From: Sipunculus nudus
Lineage: Eukaryota; Annelida; Sipuncula; Golfingiida; Sipunculidae
NCBI GenBank assembly: GCA_026874595.1
Contig: CM049306.1
Location: 58,100,019 to 58,164,018 of the forward strand
Length of the DNA: 64,000 bases
Reading direction: 5' to 3'
Part shown: positions 46,311 through 58,800 of the stretch, in pieces
How positions within the stretch are numbered: position 1 is the stretch's first letter
Layout of the letters: each line of letters opens with the position of its first letter
The notes under the pieces: generated by a model
Database searches by the model: none
What the model saw: the letters and a program-made list of their open reading frames with translations, nothing else
What the model was told of the DNA's origin: nothing
Made by a program: the position numbers and the translations under genes

Positions 46311-49006
46311 TCCAGGTACTGTACACTTTATTTATATACTTGTATTGATTTACTGTTGTACTGTTGTTATACCGTAAAATTGTATTGATTTAGTTTGTTG
46401 TAATGTTAGAATTTCACGCTGCCTAGTGTTACAGAATCTGATTTCTTTTATCTCCATTTCAAAATTTATGTTCGTCACGATTACGTGATCTGTTGATATT
46501 AGGTTCCGTAACAATGTATGCCCCTGAACTTGCTGAACCTGCATGCATAACTGACATTCATTGAACCATCCAGCCAAAAGCAACAAATTGCTCATTTTTA
46601 TGTTCGCAATCAAAACCAGCTTGCATAATAATGAACTTATCGCTGTCCATGAGAAAGCTTTCTCAAACTGCAGGTGGGCGCAAACAGCCTTCATGATGCC
46701 TTTGTGTCTGACATTCCAGACATTAATTCCCTGACAATTGCAGTCCGTTGACAGCCTGTCAGTAGTTGGCTCCTTAATAATCCCTGTGGATGTGTTTAAA
46801 GCTGCTCTTGATAAAGCTAATTCTGTTAGTTTATCAACAGCTACATTCTTAACAATCTTAATGTCTTTGCATAAAGCAAAACTGTTAAAGAAAGAAATCG
46901 GTATGGCAGACCATGGGTCAAGAAACCAGTGATTACATCTTTTGTTCAGACCGGTTGATTAAATTGTGGGGCGGCTCTCAACGTGGAGCCAGCGAAATGT
47001 ATTCAGATTTTGTCTGCACGATCATATCAATATCAATATCTCCAAGGGTTGTCAATGGACTTCATCGAAAGTTTGTGTAAGGGTTGACCACATTCAAAAA
47101 AGGAATGATTAAATTTTGGGACAGGTCGATAAAATACTTGTCTGTTTGTTCGTACAATATTTCACGGGAGAAAAGGTAAGCAGATGTATAGGCCTTTAGC
47201 CAAATGAAACTTGGGGTGGCGTGGTTAATTTTCGGGCATTTTAGTATTTGCGTGCATGGCCTCGCTCATTTTCCTCTTCGGGCCGCTTTGGTCACACAGT
47301 ACCTTCAGTTACAATGGCGTTGGCGGATGGGTGCGTTCTCCGAGTGTTTTTAGTTGTTTATACAATTGAGTTACAAAATATTTATGTCTATTGTGTGCTC
47401 ATATTCATATGAAGTTTAACAAAGGTCTCAACGTCTCTAATTCGATTTATTTTCGGTAAATAGCAATATTTCATATACGAGACAATGTAAAAATATATGT
47501 ACCAGTCAGCAAATGTTCAATAATATATTTTATTATCCGGTTTAAAGGTGTTAATGTATAGAATACGTCAAGATCTGTGTTAGATAATACTTCTTCCTAC
47601 TCAAGGTTTTTAAGAAAAGGGTTAAACACCATTTAATGTCTTAAAATATAAATTCTTGATTTAATATTACACAAAGCTTTCAACTATTCACGCACCTTTA
47701 CTATATACTGAACAATGTTTCCTGTTTGCTCTGAATAATATATGTAATGTAAATAATGATAGGTGCATACACCACAATAAGGTCGTACATCCTTTGATCA
47801 ATGGCATCAACTGTATATTTGGCCGAAAGTATTGTAATGACTCTTACCAAGTTTGTGCTATGTTTGGTCAATAAAATTCAAGTTAAAAGTATGCGGCGTG
47901 TCAGAGAACAGATGCCGGGCGCCTTCAATCTTTTTAGCAAATGAGCTGATAAATAAGTGACATCCAATTATGTAAAGTTCAAACTGAAGAATAACCAACA
48001 TTGGCACGGTACGCTATCTGGATGTAAATGATGCAGATGCTCTAGTACGCTATGGATTGCTAGATATGAAACCCGATAGACGACGCGCTGATTAAAGCTC
48101 CAAATTTAAACGAACACCCGGCTCCCAGCACTTGTCACATCTTACCCGTGCACAAACTAATAGACCACAGGTTGTAAATTATGCAGATACCCTGTTAGCG
48201 GCGGATTCAAGTTAAGAGTACTTAATCCCTCCCGAGGAAACCCAGCTAAGAACATCATCACACGGCTGCCACTAGAATGCAGGGACAGTGTATGGCATGT
48301 ACCGGACCACTACCATTACCGGCAACATCAATGGCCCATATATAACACAAGTCCTCCACAACATCATCAAAGGCTATGCAGGACACACATTTCCAATAAA
48401 GACTCAAAGGGCTCATTCAAATCATGTTCCTACCCTGGACTCGTACCTGTCAAGCATACAAACAAGTAGTATGTGGTTCCAAAATTATTGTTTTATTTTC
48501 AGTTTATTTCACATTTTTAGTGTAGCCCTTTAAATTTTACTCCAGTTCTGTTCAGCAATGGGGACCCGCAATACCCTTGCGCGACTTTAGTGACGCAACT
48601 TTATGTTTTTTGTCGAATTGTGTATGTGTGTGCTTGTGACAGCGGAAGCGTTTCATGGATCTTGATAACGCACGGGACGTTAAAAAGAGGAGATCTAGAA
48701 GTGACTGAAATTTACTTAACTTATTAACTCATAACAAACACCACACTGGCAAATTATTATCCCATATTTCATTTAAATTATTTCATTTCTTCAAGACTGG
48801 GGTTGGTGGCATTATCGCCTGAGGGACCAATTAAACTCCATTCACTGTAGCAATTACGGAGGTTAATTGGTGTAAGAGAACAAGATCCTTCCAGCCCCGG
48901 GAGAACATTCGTTTCGCTCGATATCTTATTTTGCATTCATTAATTTTTAATGGTGGCCTCTCGTCAGGGATAACGAATGGAATTAGATGCTGGAAAACAT
49001 CAAAAT
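46311..49006. other. Non-coding stretch with weak open frames
   Basis: A plus-strand frame (46738-46932) and an overlapping minus frame (46350-46694) have no recognised motif. An ATG in good context (acaATGGCG, 47314) opens a 31-codon frame after a GC-richer patch. None is called as a gene. Confidence 0.35.
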
Positions 49007-49994
49007 CAGGGCCAGATCCAGGATTTTCAGAAGGGATGGGTTTACTTTAAAATAGTACCCACAGTTTGTTTTGGTGGAGGATACCGCCTCCAATTTTATG
49101 CTCTCTTATCTAATTCGTAATCTAAGTGTGTAAATTTGCAGATTTTTATTTCGGTTTGGGACTACGTGATAGAGCGGTAGCACTCGGTTTCTATCGTATT
49201 ATTTTTAATGTGTCACCCAGGCCCGGTGTCTATCGCACCTGTGAGTCCTGGTGTGTAATCATCCCAATTGCTTGGTCAAAACACCGAGGAACCACAGAAC
49301 ACGCATTCGTTTGTAAGTGATACACGGCTGTGAGGCATAGCCTTCCCATTAAGCCTGCAGAACGCTCACCCTGGGTGGGGGCCGACCGTAAAAGTCTCAC
49401 CCTCGGCTTAGATTTTAACTCACGACCTCCAGGCTTTGGGTCCTGTGCTCTATATCTGAGCCACAGAAGCCTGTAATAAAATCCACAATACCTGGGAATC
49501 GGCTTTAAATATTCGGCGAAAACATGAATAACTTGTGGAGTTAACCCCCTTCAGGTCAATCAAACGTATTCCAAATATCTTTATGTTATCATATAACACA
49601 CTTGCCTTTACAATATAAATATATGTATTGCCGAAAGTGAAAAAAAATTTCAAGAAAAAAAAAATTATTTTATTTATTTTTACCACAAAAATTATTTATC
49701 ACTGTTGTGTGATTTGTTCAAAAGCTAATTGCACAATCTATGAGCACTCTCAACTCATCAGTGACGTCACACACGGGAAACCTCTGTGAAAATTCTAGAT
49801 CTCATCAAAAGCTTAGCAAAAACTGCATGTAATGCTAGATTTAAGTCATTTCTCAAATTTACCTATGATGTCACACTTTGCACAGCCAATCACATCAGGA
49901 ACCAGTCTCATCTAGATGCAATACAATGTAGTCTACACATAAAAAAAAAGTTTATCTAACCAAAACCTCACCTCTGGATCCGCCCTCGGAAACC
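49007..49994. mobile_element. hAT-like DNA transposon derivative, ~0.99 kb
   Basis: The left end CAGGGCCAGATCCAGGATTT and the inverted right end (cgagggcggatccagaggt) share a GGG-GGATCCAG core typical of hAT termini. The 8-mers ATCAAAAT (48999-49006) and CTCAAAAT (49995-50002) flank the element as a candidate 8-bp target duplication with one mismatch. The right boundary is uncertain by some 8 bp. There is no transposase; a family A SINE is nested inside. Confidence 0.6.
49265..49473 (-). repeat. tRNA-derived SINE, family A, copy 3
   Basis: On the minus strand: an A-box-like TGGCTCAGATATAGAGC (49447-49463), a degenerate B box (GAGTTAAAATCTA), the GGCCCCCACCCAGGGT core, and a 'gtatcacttacaaacg' block. 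It is more decayed than copies 1 and 2. Confidence 0.75.
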
Positions 49995-50002
49995 CTCAAA
50001 AT

Positions 50003-53000
50003 GTTCAGTCATGCACAGACCGATTATAAATCTAATAAGATTTATCGGTAGCGTCACCTGAGCTATATTAAATATGGAAAAAGCATGGAATAAAATAAAG
50101 TTATGTTTGATGTGACTGCCCAATGAATGGGGTTCAGTCAAAATAAATGATATTTGTCGTCTAACATAAAATGTACGCGTCAAATCGTCACATCAAACGG
50201 CGTTCTCACCTACCAGTTTAAACCTAGGCACTGGATAAAAAATGTAATTTTTATGGTCAGCTCTGAGGTCAAACTCTCATGTCACTGAGGCAATTTATAA
50301 CTGACAAGGCAACCACTGGATGAATCCTTTAGAGAATTCAATGATTTATCTCAGAGATTTGTGTTTAGATAATGAGTGATAACAAATGGTATTCATCGAT
50401 TGTCTATTGTTTGCCACTTAGAGCATCAGTTTTACTGAAGAAGCATCGGTTTCTTTAGATTTTTTGCTATGAAAACAGTCTACATTTCTATTTACAATTT
50501 CGACAATTCTGTTGTAATATTCTTGTTTTCTGACGTAATTTTAATATTTCCGATGAGATTTTCTTCATTTCTGTATAAAAATTTGAAATTTCTACACAGA
50601 CATTCTGCATATCTTTGCAAAGAATCATATTTCTAATGATTCAAATTTTTCCCCTGATCGGAAAAAAATTGCTTCTCTTCCGTTTGAATGTGAACAGCAT
50701 AAGAGTAATAATTCCCTGATCTGTTTTTTAAAGAGAAATCACAAAAATTAGCCCACAGAGTTTCCGGGGTTCACGGAGAGGGGGGGGGGGGACAGTTTGG
50801 TGACCAGCTTCGTTAATTTTTTTTTCAGACAGGTTTAGCAGGTGACTGCTTGCTTTTGTATCTGCTTGAGGACGTTCACGTGCTCTATCATCGCAGTTCA
50901 ATCATAATATTTAAAAAAAAGGAGAAATAATATGTGGTTATACATGAAGACCACCCGGGACCCTTTCCACATTACAAGTCAGTTCTATGGTGCATTCAAA
51001 AGCATTGCCGTTGGTGCTTTTAATACTAATATGCTGATTGGATGTAACCACGTTGTGTTTGTCAGGCTGAAATATATAAAAGAAGGTAATTCACTGGTGT
51101 CGGTGTTCTGGCTGATCCATTTAACGCGATCGTGTCTACATAGAAATAAAAGTTAACTGAAGCAAAATACTTTCGAATTTCCAACACGTTCTCCGAAATC
51201 CAGCTTCGATGCGCTTATTGTCAGTTCGTGTTGTATGTGGATTATGGTGAAGGCAATGCACTGTTTTCATTTCGTCAAGGGGGGAGGGGGGAACATTTCA
51301 AATGAGTAACGAATTAAAAAACACATAAATCACCTTTCACTATATCAGCAATATTCAAAAGTATGCATGTTTTTCTTAAGAATCTTTTTTGCCGTTTTGA
51401 CAATTTTTTTAAAACTGAATTTTGCCAAATTTTATCAAGAAAATTTGCACCACATATTTTAAAGATAGGGGCCGCCAGGAAGCAATCTGGTAAACTAAAC
51501 AGCTGTCTCATGGCCATTGGTTTAAAAAACCATATTTCCTTAGTACTTTGAGTCAACAGGACCTGCAATAACCAGATACGCCGCCCGAGTGAAGTTTTCA
51601 AGACATGTAAATAAAAAAAAACTGTTGAGATTTTAAGCCGCAAGTGAAATTTTTACCACCGATATAATAGGGTTTGTGTATCACAGGAAACACAGTAGTG
51701 GCGAGTTGCTTTCTATTTTTTTTTAAATTTCTTCCTTCAAACGTGTGTTCCAAGTTTCAACTAAAATTGCCTTGCAGCACAAAAAGAATACACAAAAAAC
51801 GTGAATACCTGTTTCAGAAATACATTTCATGTTCTCTTTTCAATGGATGAATCGTCAAATATCCAGATTTTCCGGTTGTTGTTTTCTATGTTTAGCAGTG
51901 AATGACTTCTCAGCAAAGTAGGTGTAGTTATTGTCGATTCTGCAATTGGCGCAGGATCCATGCGCTTAAGCTAATTTACACTTTGGTATGGAGAGTGAGT
52001 ACTTGCACGTACTGTTTGTTCAGATCAGTCTGGAGCAGGTCGTAATTTCATTACAAATGCCCTTTCTCTGCGGCTACTGATGTACACGTGAATCAATTAT
52101 TCCGTATCGAACCTGACAGACAGGCTCAGTTTGAACGGACTGAATTCTCTTGAAAGACGAAACCGAAAGAGGGATAATTCCCTCAATGCCTCCACAATAT
52201 TTTTTTAAATGATTTATAGCATTCGGCCTATACACACCGACTTATCTTCACCATGTGGTAAAAAAGTATGTTTTATGCTGTGATTTCTTGGGTTTGGTAA
52301 GAGGGAGGGAATAAATGTTGAACCAGTCTTATTGCTTAACATGCGAAAGTCGAGTTTGCACTAAACGCTCTGTGATTTGTCGAACTGGTCAGCTGACATT
52401 GAGTAGTTGTAGGAGCAACTTCGCATTATATATATCATTGCACACAGTTTAGTCTGGTTCAAATAAGAAGGAAAATGCTCCGGAGTTTTGAATATTTTTG
52501 CCAAATCATGTCAAGTTGGCTTTGGACTCGAGGGTCCTTGACTCGGCTTTTATGGAAGCTAGGATTTAAAATCATGGACCATCTAGCTCCAGTCTGGTAT
52601 AAAAAGGTCTGTCGTGCATACTAGGAAACACGCTACTAACACGTATATGTATACATTGCTGCAAGACAATAATTAAAAGGTCAGTACTGCCTGTTTCATA
52701 TCTTGTCTTTAAACGTTGTACTCCTTGTGTTCGGTGTTGCTTATTGTCCGAAGTCGTTATCTACTTTTCTAGCATCTTGGTATTCGGGTCATATGTCCGA
52801 TGATAGCTTCTATGAGCGTTCTACCTTGTATGGCATCCCGTAAAGACAATTGAAATGCGGCAGGAAAATTCACTTGCTGCCTTTTTCCTCACTTGGCCTT
52901 CTATCGTCTTGTATCGATGGCTCCTTTCAAAGTCTGTAACTAATTACTTTGTCAGAGTACAGCAACTTGCAATTTTCTGCATCTGCACCCCTAGCAGCGT

Positions 53001-53146
53001 TGAGAGCGATTTCGGTGTGTGCCTTGAAACAATCATTTAAGCGTTTGCGGCGTTATTCTTGCCTCCTCTCATGTCATGCGCAGAAAGTAATGAAAAGTTC
53101 CCTGTGCTGCTGTCCTATGCCTCGAAGATATCTGTGGGAAACCTCA
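50003..53146. other. Non-coding stretch, no supported gene
   Basis: G-tract at about 50781-50792. Open frames on both strands at 51314-51643 overlap one another and are not supported. Confidence 0.4.
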
Positions 53147-53152
53147 TTTATT
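53147..53152 (-). terminator. AATAAA poly(A) signal
   Basis: A canonical hexamer on the minus strand shortly after the stop codon of the 201-residue frame, in the sense orientation of that frame. Isolated AATAAA is frequent in AT-rich DNA, so the support comes from its position. Confidence 0.4.
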
Positions 53153-53178
53153 GCAGGGATTTTCCGTAGCTGGTTCAG

Positions 53179-53784
53179 CTAGTTTCCCTTGCAATGTGGA
53201 GATGGGTCGCTGGTATCACGTGTCTGATGGATCTGGTCCAGAGTGTTTGCACTGAATATGAAAGGTTCATGTGGCTGAAACGTAAGTGTTGAAACGCTTC
53301 CCTTGCTTTTACTGATGGCGCGCTCCTCTTTTAAGAGTTGGTTGACCAGATCGGGTGAGGCTTGGTCTGGGCGTTCCATGCATTGCATTGATGAAGCTGA
53401 AGAACATATAATAGTTTTAATAGTTTCACCATAATGGTGTCTTCTTCCTTCCTGCTGCCTTGAATTAGTGGAGTGCTGCTTGGGATCTCTCTTCAGCTGC
53501 TCAAAGATATCTTCCTGTTTCTCCTGAAGACTATCTATGATTGTCCTGTCCTTCTCATTCCTAACTATTTGGATCCGTATGTTCTGTAAACTGAAGTTAT
53601 CAATTTGTCTCATTGTTTTTATTCGCTTTCTGACAGAGGTCAGGCTGATGGTAAAATAAGTTTGTTTTATCTCATCAGTGCTGAAGATTAACCTAGGAAT
53701 AGTTTTTTTTTCGTTGTGGAGCGTAAGGATCACTCTGACCAGACGACGGCCTGTACAACACTTATGACTCGGTTTATCATCCAT
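53179..53784 (-). CDS. Uncharacterised 201-residue protein
   Basis: This is the longest open frame in the window: 201 codons plus a stop. The ATG is in strong context (aagccATGG) with an in-frame TGA eight codons upstream. The protein is basic and hydrophilic, without signal peptide or membrane segment. Residues 15-90 alternate short beta-type strands (RLVRVILTLH, YFTISL, IRIQIV). A charged helical, possibly coiled-coil stretch follows (DSLQEKQEDIFEQLKRD), then a disordered Ser/Gln/His-rich tail. I do not recognise the family. A poly(A) signal lies 27 bases after the stop. It may be a single-exon gene, the last exon of a longer gene, or a lineage-restricted gene. A chance frame of this length is unlikely at this base composition but not excluded. 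Confidence 0.5.
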   Translation of the reverse strand: MDDKPSHKCCTGRRLVRVILTLHNEKKTIPRLIFSTDEIKQTYFTISLTSVRKRIKTMRQIDNFSLQNIRIQIVRNEKDRTIIDSLQEKQEDIFEQLKRDPKQHSTNSRQQEGRRHHYGETIKTIICSSASSMQCMERPDQASPDLVNQLLKEERAISKSKGSVSTLTFQPHEPFIFSANTLDQIHQTRDTSDPSPHCKGN

Positions 53785-55612
53785 GGCTTGTTTTTTTTTC
53801 CATTTTCATCGTCCCCTAAAGTGCACTGACTCAGAATTCCCCCATTATTTCCTAATATGGATTGAGAACGAAATTGACATAGATGTCAGAAACTTAGACT
53901 GGAAGCTGAAAATAAGCAGCCAGTCCCATTCAAGCAGGAAATTGAAGCTGCTTATGATAATTTGACCATCATGGCGGTCGAGGTTACAGACTACCATGAC
54001 ACAGCGTTTATGGACCGCATGAATTGGACACATGCAACAATTCATGCCGGAAGTCGCCTAAAATTGACATGATTGATATAAAGTGCATACATATAATAAA
54101 TAAAAGTCAAGCATGATCTTAGAACAAATACCTATATTATAAACTTCCGTTTCAGTGTTGTACCATCGATTCCAGTGTCAGTTTCTGGAGAAGAGTGAAA
54201 GTGAAGGCTAGAGCATTTCTTCCGTAGTGATTGCCAGGCAGACGAGGTATTATGCAGTTGGGTTAAAGTTGAGAATTATCTGCAAACTAATAATCTCTCA
54301 CCACGGCCTCAGTGCTTTGGTCTTAGCATTCAGGGGTAGTCAAACGTAAACGAAAGGACCCTCATATTTTTAGTGTACAGTGGTCCTGGTCTTGGACAAT
54401 GCAGGCAACAGTATGGTAGTGAACAAAAGCATACCGTAGATGGATGTAAGGACGCAGCCCTTTTTCACTCCGCTTGATATTGAAATGGGTCGGACATACC
54501 GTCCTTCACTATGCGGGCCATCACGTAGTCATGGAATGATTTTATGATCTGATCAAATTTGGGTGAATAGTAAAAAGCTCATATACCTCGACAGAGGTGT
54601 TTAGAATTTTCGTCAGGTCGACGTAGGATGTAAAGTTTTCTGAATTTGGTGACAGAACTTGTAGTGACAATACTTGTAATTCCAAAAGTGCAAAGATAAC
54701 GCCTCTGTTTCTCCGAAAGCCTTTCAATCATAAGTTACCAATGTTTACCAGAGTATTGCTGTACTGAGGACAACAAAAGCGGTGGTATTTCACTGGAATT
54801 CTTGGTCTGGTCTGTTGTCCATAAGCGTCCTGACTGTCCAGGCTCCATTACGAGAGATTTGCTGCTTGTGGCTGAACCTTGAGTCTTTTTAAAGTATGTC
54901 CTTTTTGATTTTGATCGCGATTGGCTACCGTTTGCTGCCCTGAATAATTAAAGCATATTAAGCAATTTCTACAGGTAACCTTAACCCTAAGGGGGAGTGG
55001 TGGTGTGGTGTGGAACACTCCTGTACGAAGGTGGCTACAAAACCCCACCTTTGACTTTGAGTAGAGAACGACAATACCCTCATGAATGCATGAATACAGG
55101 TCCGTAAGTAGCGACTCTCAATGCTATCTCACACGTGCCACCGTCGCCACTCGCCGTACGTTTCAGAAATATGGAAAGTAGAGAGGAGGAGAAGTGGAGT
55201 ATGGCTGGAGATGCTGGAATGACAGATGAGTTCATCAACTAACCACTCTGAATTGCTGCAGGGGTTATCCCCTTAGAATATGTCTTTCTAAAGACTATCC
55301 ACAAGACACTGGGGCCATTCGTCCGTGCGTACGCAATAAGTGGCGGCCGCCAGGGAGCATATACACTCACAAGTTTGTCTGGATGCCGCGTCTTTGAAAC
55401 AAGAGTTCTACTATGTAGATGAAGCCTGAGTCCACTGTGTCCAGTTATCATGTTGCACCAGGTCACGGGGATTTATTTGGTGGTGAAGAGGCTTTGTACT
55501 TGTCAGGGGAATTGTTATACTAATCTCCCTTCAAGAAAGCAACAGCAGCAGCTGAAAGCGAGAGGTTGCACTACATGACGCTTCTTTTGAAAATGCATTT
55601 GAAGCTCCCTTG

Positions 55613-55617
<5 letters not shown>
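53785..55617. other. Non-coding stretch with weak open frames
   Basis: At about 54560-54640, on the minus strand, a CTGACGAAAATTCTAAACAC then CTGTCGAGGTATATGAGC string resembles a repeat tail. At 55240-55440 both strands are open for about 60 codons, without full splice borders. Neither is called. Confidence 0.35.

Positions 55618-55693
<76 letters not shown>
55618..55693 (+). repeat. (CA)n(CT)n(CA)n compound microsatellite
   Basis: About 28 bp CA, 34 bp CT and 14 bp CA in direct succession. Low-complexity frames on both strands come from it. Confidence 0.95.
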
Positions 55694-55814
55694 GCAATAT
55701 TGTCATTTTAGGTTTAATTTTCGATATAAGCAAATGGGCACAGGCGTGAACTAATAAGGCCGCTTTTGTTCTCGCATACAACTACTTAGTGGCAGCTGGT
55801 GAAGCACTCGGTTC

Positions 55815-55816
<2 letters not shown>

Positions 55817-55867
<51 letters not shown>
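55817..55867. repeat. (AT)n microsatellite
   Basis: About 50 bp of uninterrupted AT. Confidence 0.95.
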
Positions 55868-55868
<1 letters not shown>

Positions 55869-58800
55869 TTCCTGCACTTACGCAGCACACGCATCAAAGT
55901 TTGACGAGAAACTAGGCAATGTTCAAATCTGGTGATCGGGTATTTTTGCGAAGGTATGTATGCGATCTCTCAGTGTTTTCTAGTTAACATATTTTCGTGA
56001 CTGTAGTAAGTGTTCATTAATTCATGTTAATTTATTTAGTATGATCTCGGTCAACTAACACATATATACTCCCGAAACACAGAAGACAACGTCACGTTCA
56101 TTCTTTTAAATTATTATTTTTTTCTAATAAAGTTGCTTGACATTTTCCGAATATGAATAATAGATATGGACATGAAATTTGTGCCCTTGGGAGTAATAGA
56201 ACATGTCATTTAATATTAAAACACTTGACTTATCCCAAGATGGGACAATTCTAGCTGATTCTGGCACTATACTGGTCAATACAAGCTTTCGTGACATACT
56301 TCGGGGAAATGTCTCTGTTCTATTCAAATTTCCAAGTGACTTGTAATTTCCCCTGACAGACAATTTCTTGATCTAAGACTAAAACCCAAACGTCAAGGAC
56401 TACGATGGCGCCATCCTACGTTATTGTCAGCATGTAATGGTGACATTCCTGTTTATGCCTGTGTATTAGCCTTTTTGCTTGGGTCAGAGGCCGTTTAATC
56501 TCCGCTAACTACAGTGGATGTTGTTCTGTAAGCAGGGCATGGATGCTACTGCGATCTCCTGCAATTGCTGATTAGCTCTTGGTTCAAGCTTGGCCAAATG
56601 TCACCGTGACTGCGGGTTGTTTCTCATCAGTCTTTTCTGCGGATGGGGACAGTCGAGCCTAGGAATCTAAGCGTGTGCTTACTTGCAGCTGTACATGCCA
56701 TGCTGTTCGTCTTTACCTGCTATAATAATTGGCATCAATATGGGATTAGACCGGCTGAGACCTGGCGGTATTTTAAGAACTTGTCAGGTATACATTCCCC
56801 TCCGGGGAATCACATCGATTTCAAGTATCGTGCATTGAAGGGCCACCGTCGGTTGAAGCCTTGATACAGAACAATATTGTACTATAATCATTTATTCAAG
56901 TCTATCTTATCTTTAATGTGATCACATTATCCCCCAGGCAGACGCAGATGAAGCAGTGTGTATCTAAAACGAGTTGTTTTCCTGGTCCCTGGTAATGTCT
57001 ATATAAAATACACCTTATCCCATCGTAACCTGTAAAATCTATCGTTTTGATAAAAAAAATATCTATATATTCTTGCATCCATATAGTGAAGGTTTTATTT
57101 TCGTTGCTAGCTTGTTATTACGATTCTATATTCCACGGAATTCATAATGTAAGTTAGATATACAGAACACATGAGTCACTTAAAAAAATCGGATATAGTA
57201 CCAGTCATTGTAGGTCGAGGTATTTCTTTTGAATATGTACTGTAAAAGAGCCATCAAACATCTTGTATTCATTACATGGAAATTCCCTCGATGCCTTACT
57301 GGAAAGGAAACCATGTATCCAGAATATTAAGGGATAAAGAGAACATGGTTTTGTGTTTAAAAGCATTTCATTTGGGTTATTTATTCCATTGTTCTCCCAA
57401 TGAGTGAGAAAATATAAAAAATAGGATATTGTAAATAGAAATAATACGATTGGAAAATTGGGAGACTTCATTCATGTTTGATATTATTTCAAATACAGAA
57501 TTTACTGATAAATAATAACATGAAAAATACTGCTAGATGACGTGATTACCGGCCAATATTACTCGGAAGTGAGGTATCATGCGTGTGTTCGTAATTCACG
57601 GAATAATCTTTAAGGAAGCCTGTATATTTTGTATACTTTTTATTAGTAAATTATATTCGTGGAATATGGACTCCCATAATACCATGAAATGAAACACCCG
57701 CAAATCACCCAGAATCCAATGTATGTACCACGGTACTGGAGCGGTTGGTTTCCGCGAGGGAAGAAATGAAGAGGTTTCCAGTGGTTGCTTTTATGTTCCT
57801 CGAAACCTATTAGATGCCGTCTGTAAACAGCAGCTGACTGTTTGTCAATAGCTACGGGTAAACATAGCAGCTTCATGACGGGCACGCCCTCTGGTTTATT
57901 TACAACGTACTCATTGTCAAGCGATGATTAAAGACGAATGCCCATGGGGAGGCGGGATAAGCCATCAGTGGCCCAACCTCGGTTTGTATATGGCTGCAAA
58001 GACCGGCAGGTAATCGTGATAAACCTCGGCTGTCCGTATGCGCTTATTTCCTTTAATCTTTATTAACCAACACCCTCCTTATGAAGAAAAGCGTGGCAAC
58101 CATACCATTACTTTACAAATATCATCATCCAGTTTAATATTGTTATAGATATTGTACTCTCAGATGCAGTTGTCAAAAAACGAAGAAATTTATTACATGA
58201 CTTAATGTAGTGATTCAATGTTGTTGTCTGTTGGTGGTGTGTATACATGTACATTTGACATATATAAAAAAAAGGCCGCATCACGATGCTAGAAAGATGC
58301 TTATCTAAATCAAATAAAGGAACGTTTGATGCTCCGCAATAGGTCCACAACAGCTGTAAAGAAAACGATAAAGTGGACGATGTGATGGTTCCGTGATATT
58401 GACAACACAGGAAATAAGAGCTGAGTGGATACTATTGATTTATTTGGAGCTGCCAGACAGATACGATGTTTACTTGTGTCTCATGCCTTTGTGTTGCTGT
58501 GCTTTGCTTCGCTTTATTGACGTGGAGAGAAAGCACGTCTGTCCATACGGTATATATAGAAAGACTTCATGGATAATGTGTATTTTTATTAACTTACACA
58601 GCAGCACACTTAGGCATGCACGTGCGAACGTGTACGCACACTCAAGGACGAAACACGAGCGCGCCCACACGCCAACGCAAACGCAGAGACAACTAATATA
58701 TTTTTTTTTATTTTGGGGCGTAACTGGCTGGTATACGTTGCTTGAAGTAAATCATTTATTTAAGGTATTATTATGTCTAAATCATAATGACAGAGAATAT

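Noticed and set aside
47314-47409. Short gene starting at acaATGGCG
   Set aside because: Good start context, but only 31 codons and no convincing donor or downstream exon.
51314-51643. 109-codon minus-strand frame
   Set aside because: Overlaps an equally open plus-strand frame; no motif, splice or poly(A) support.
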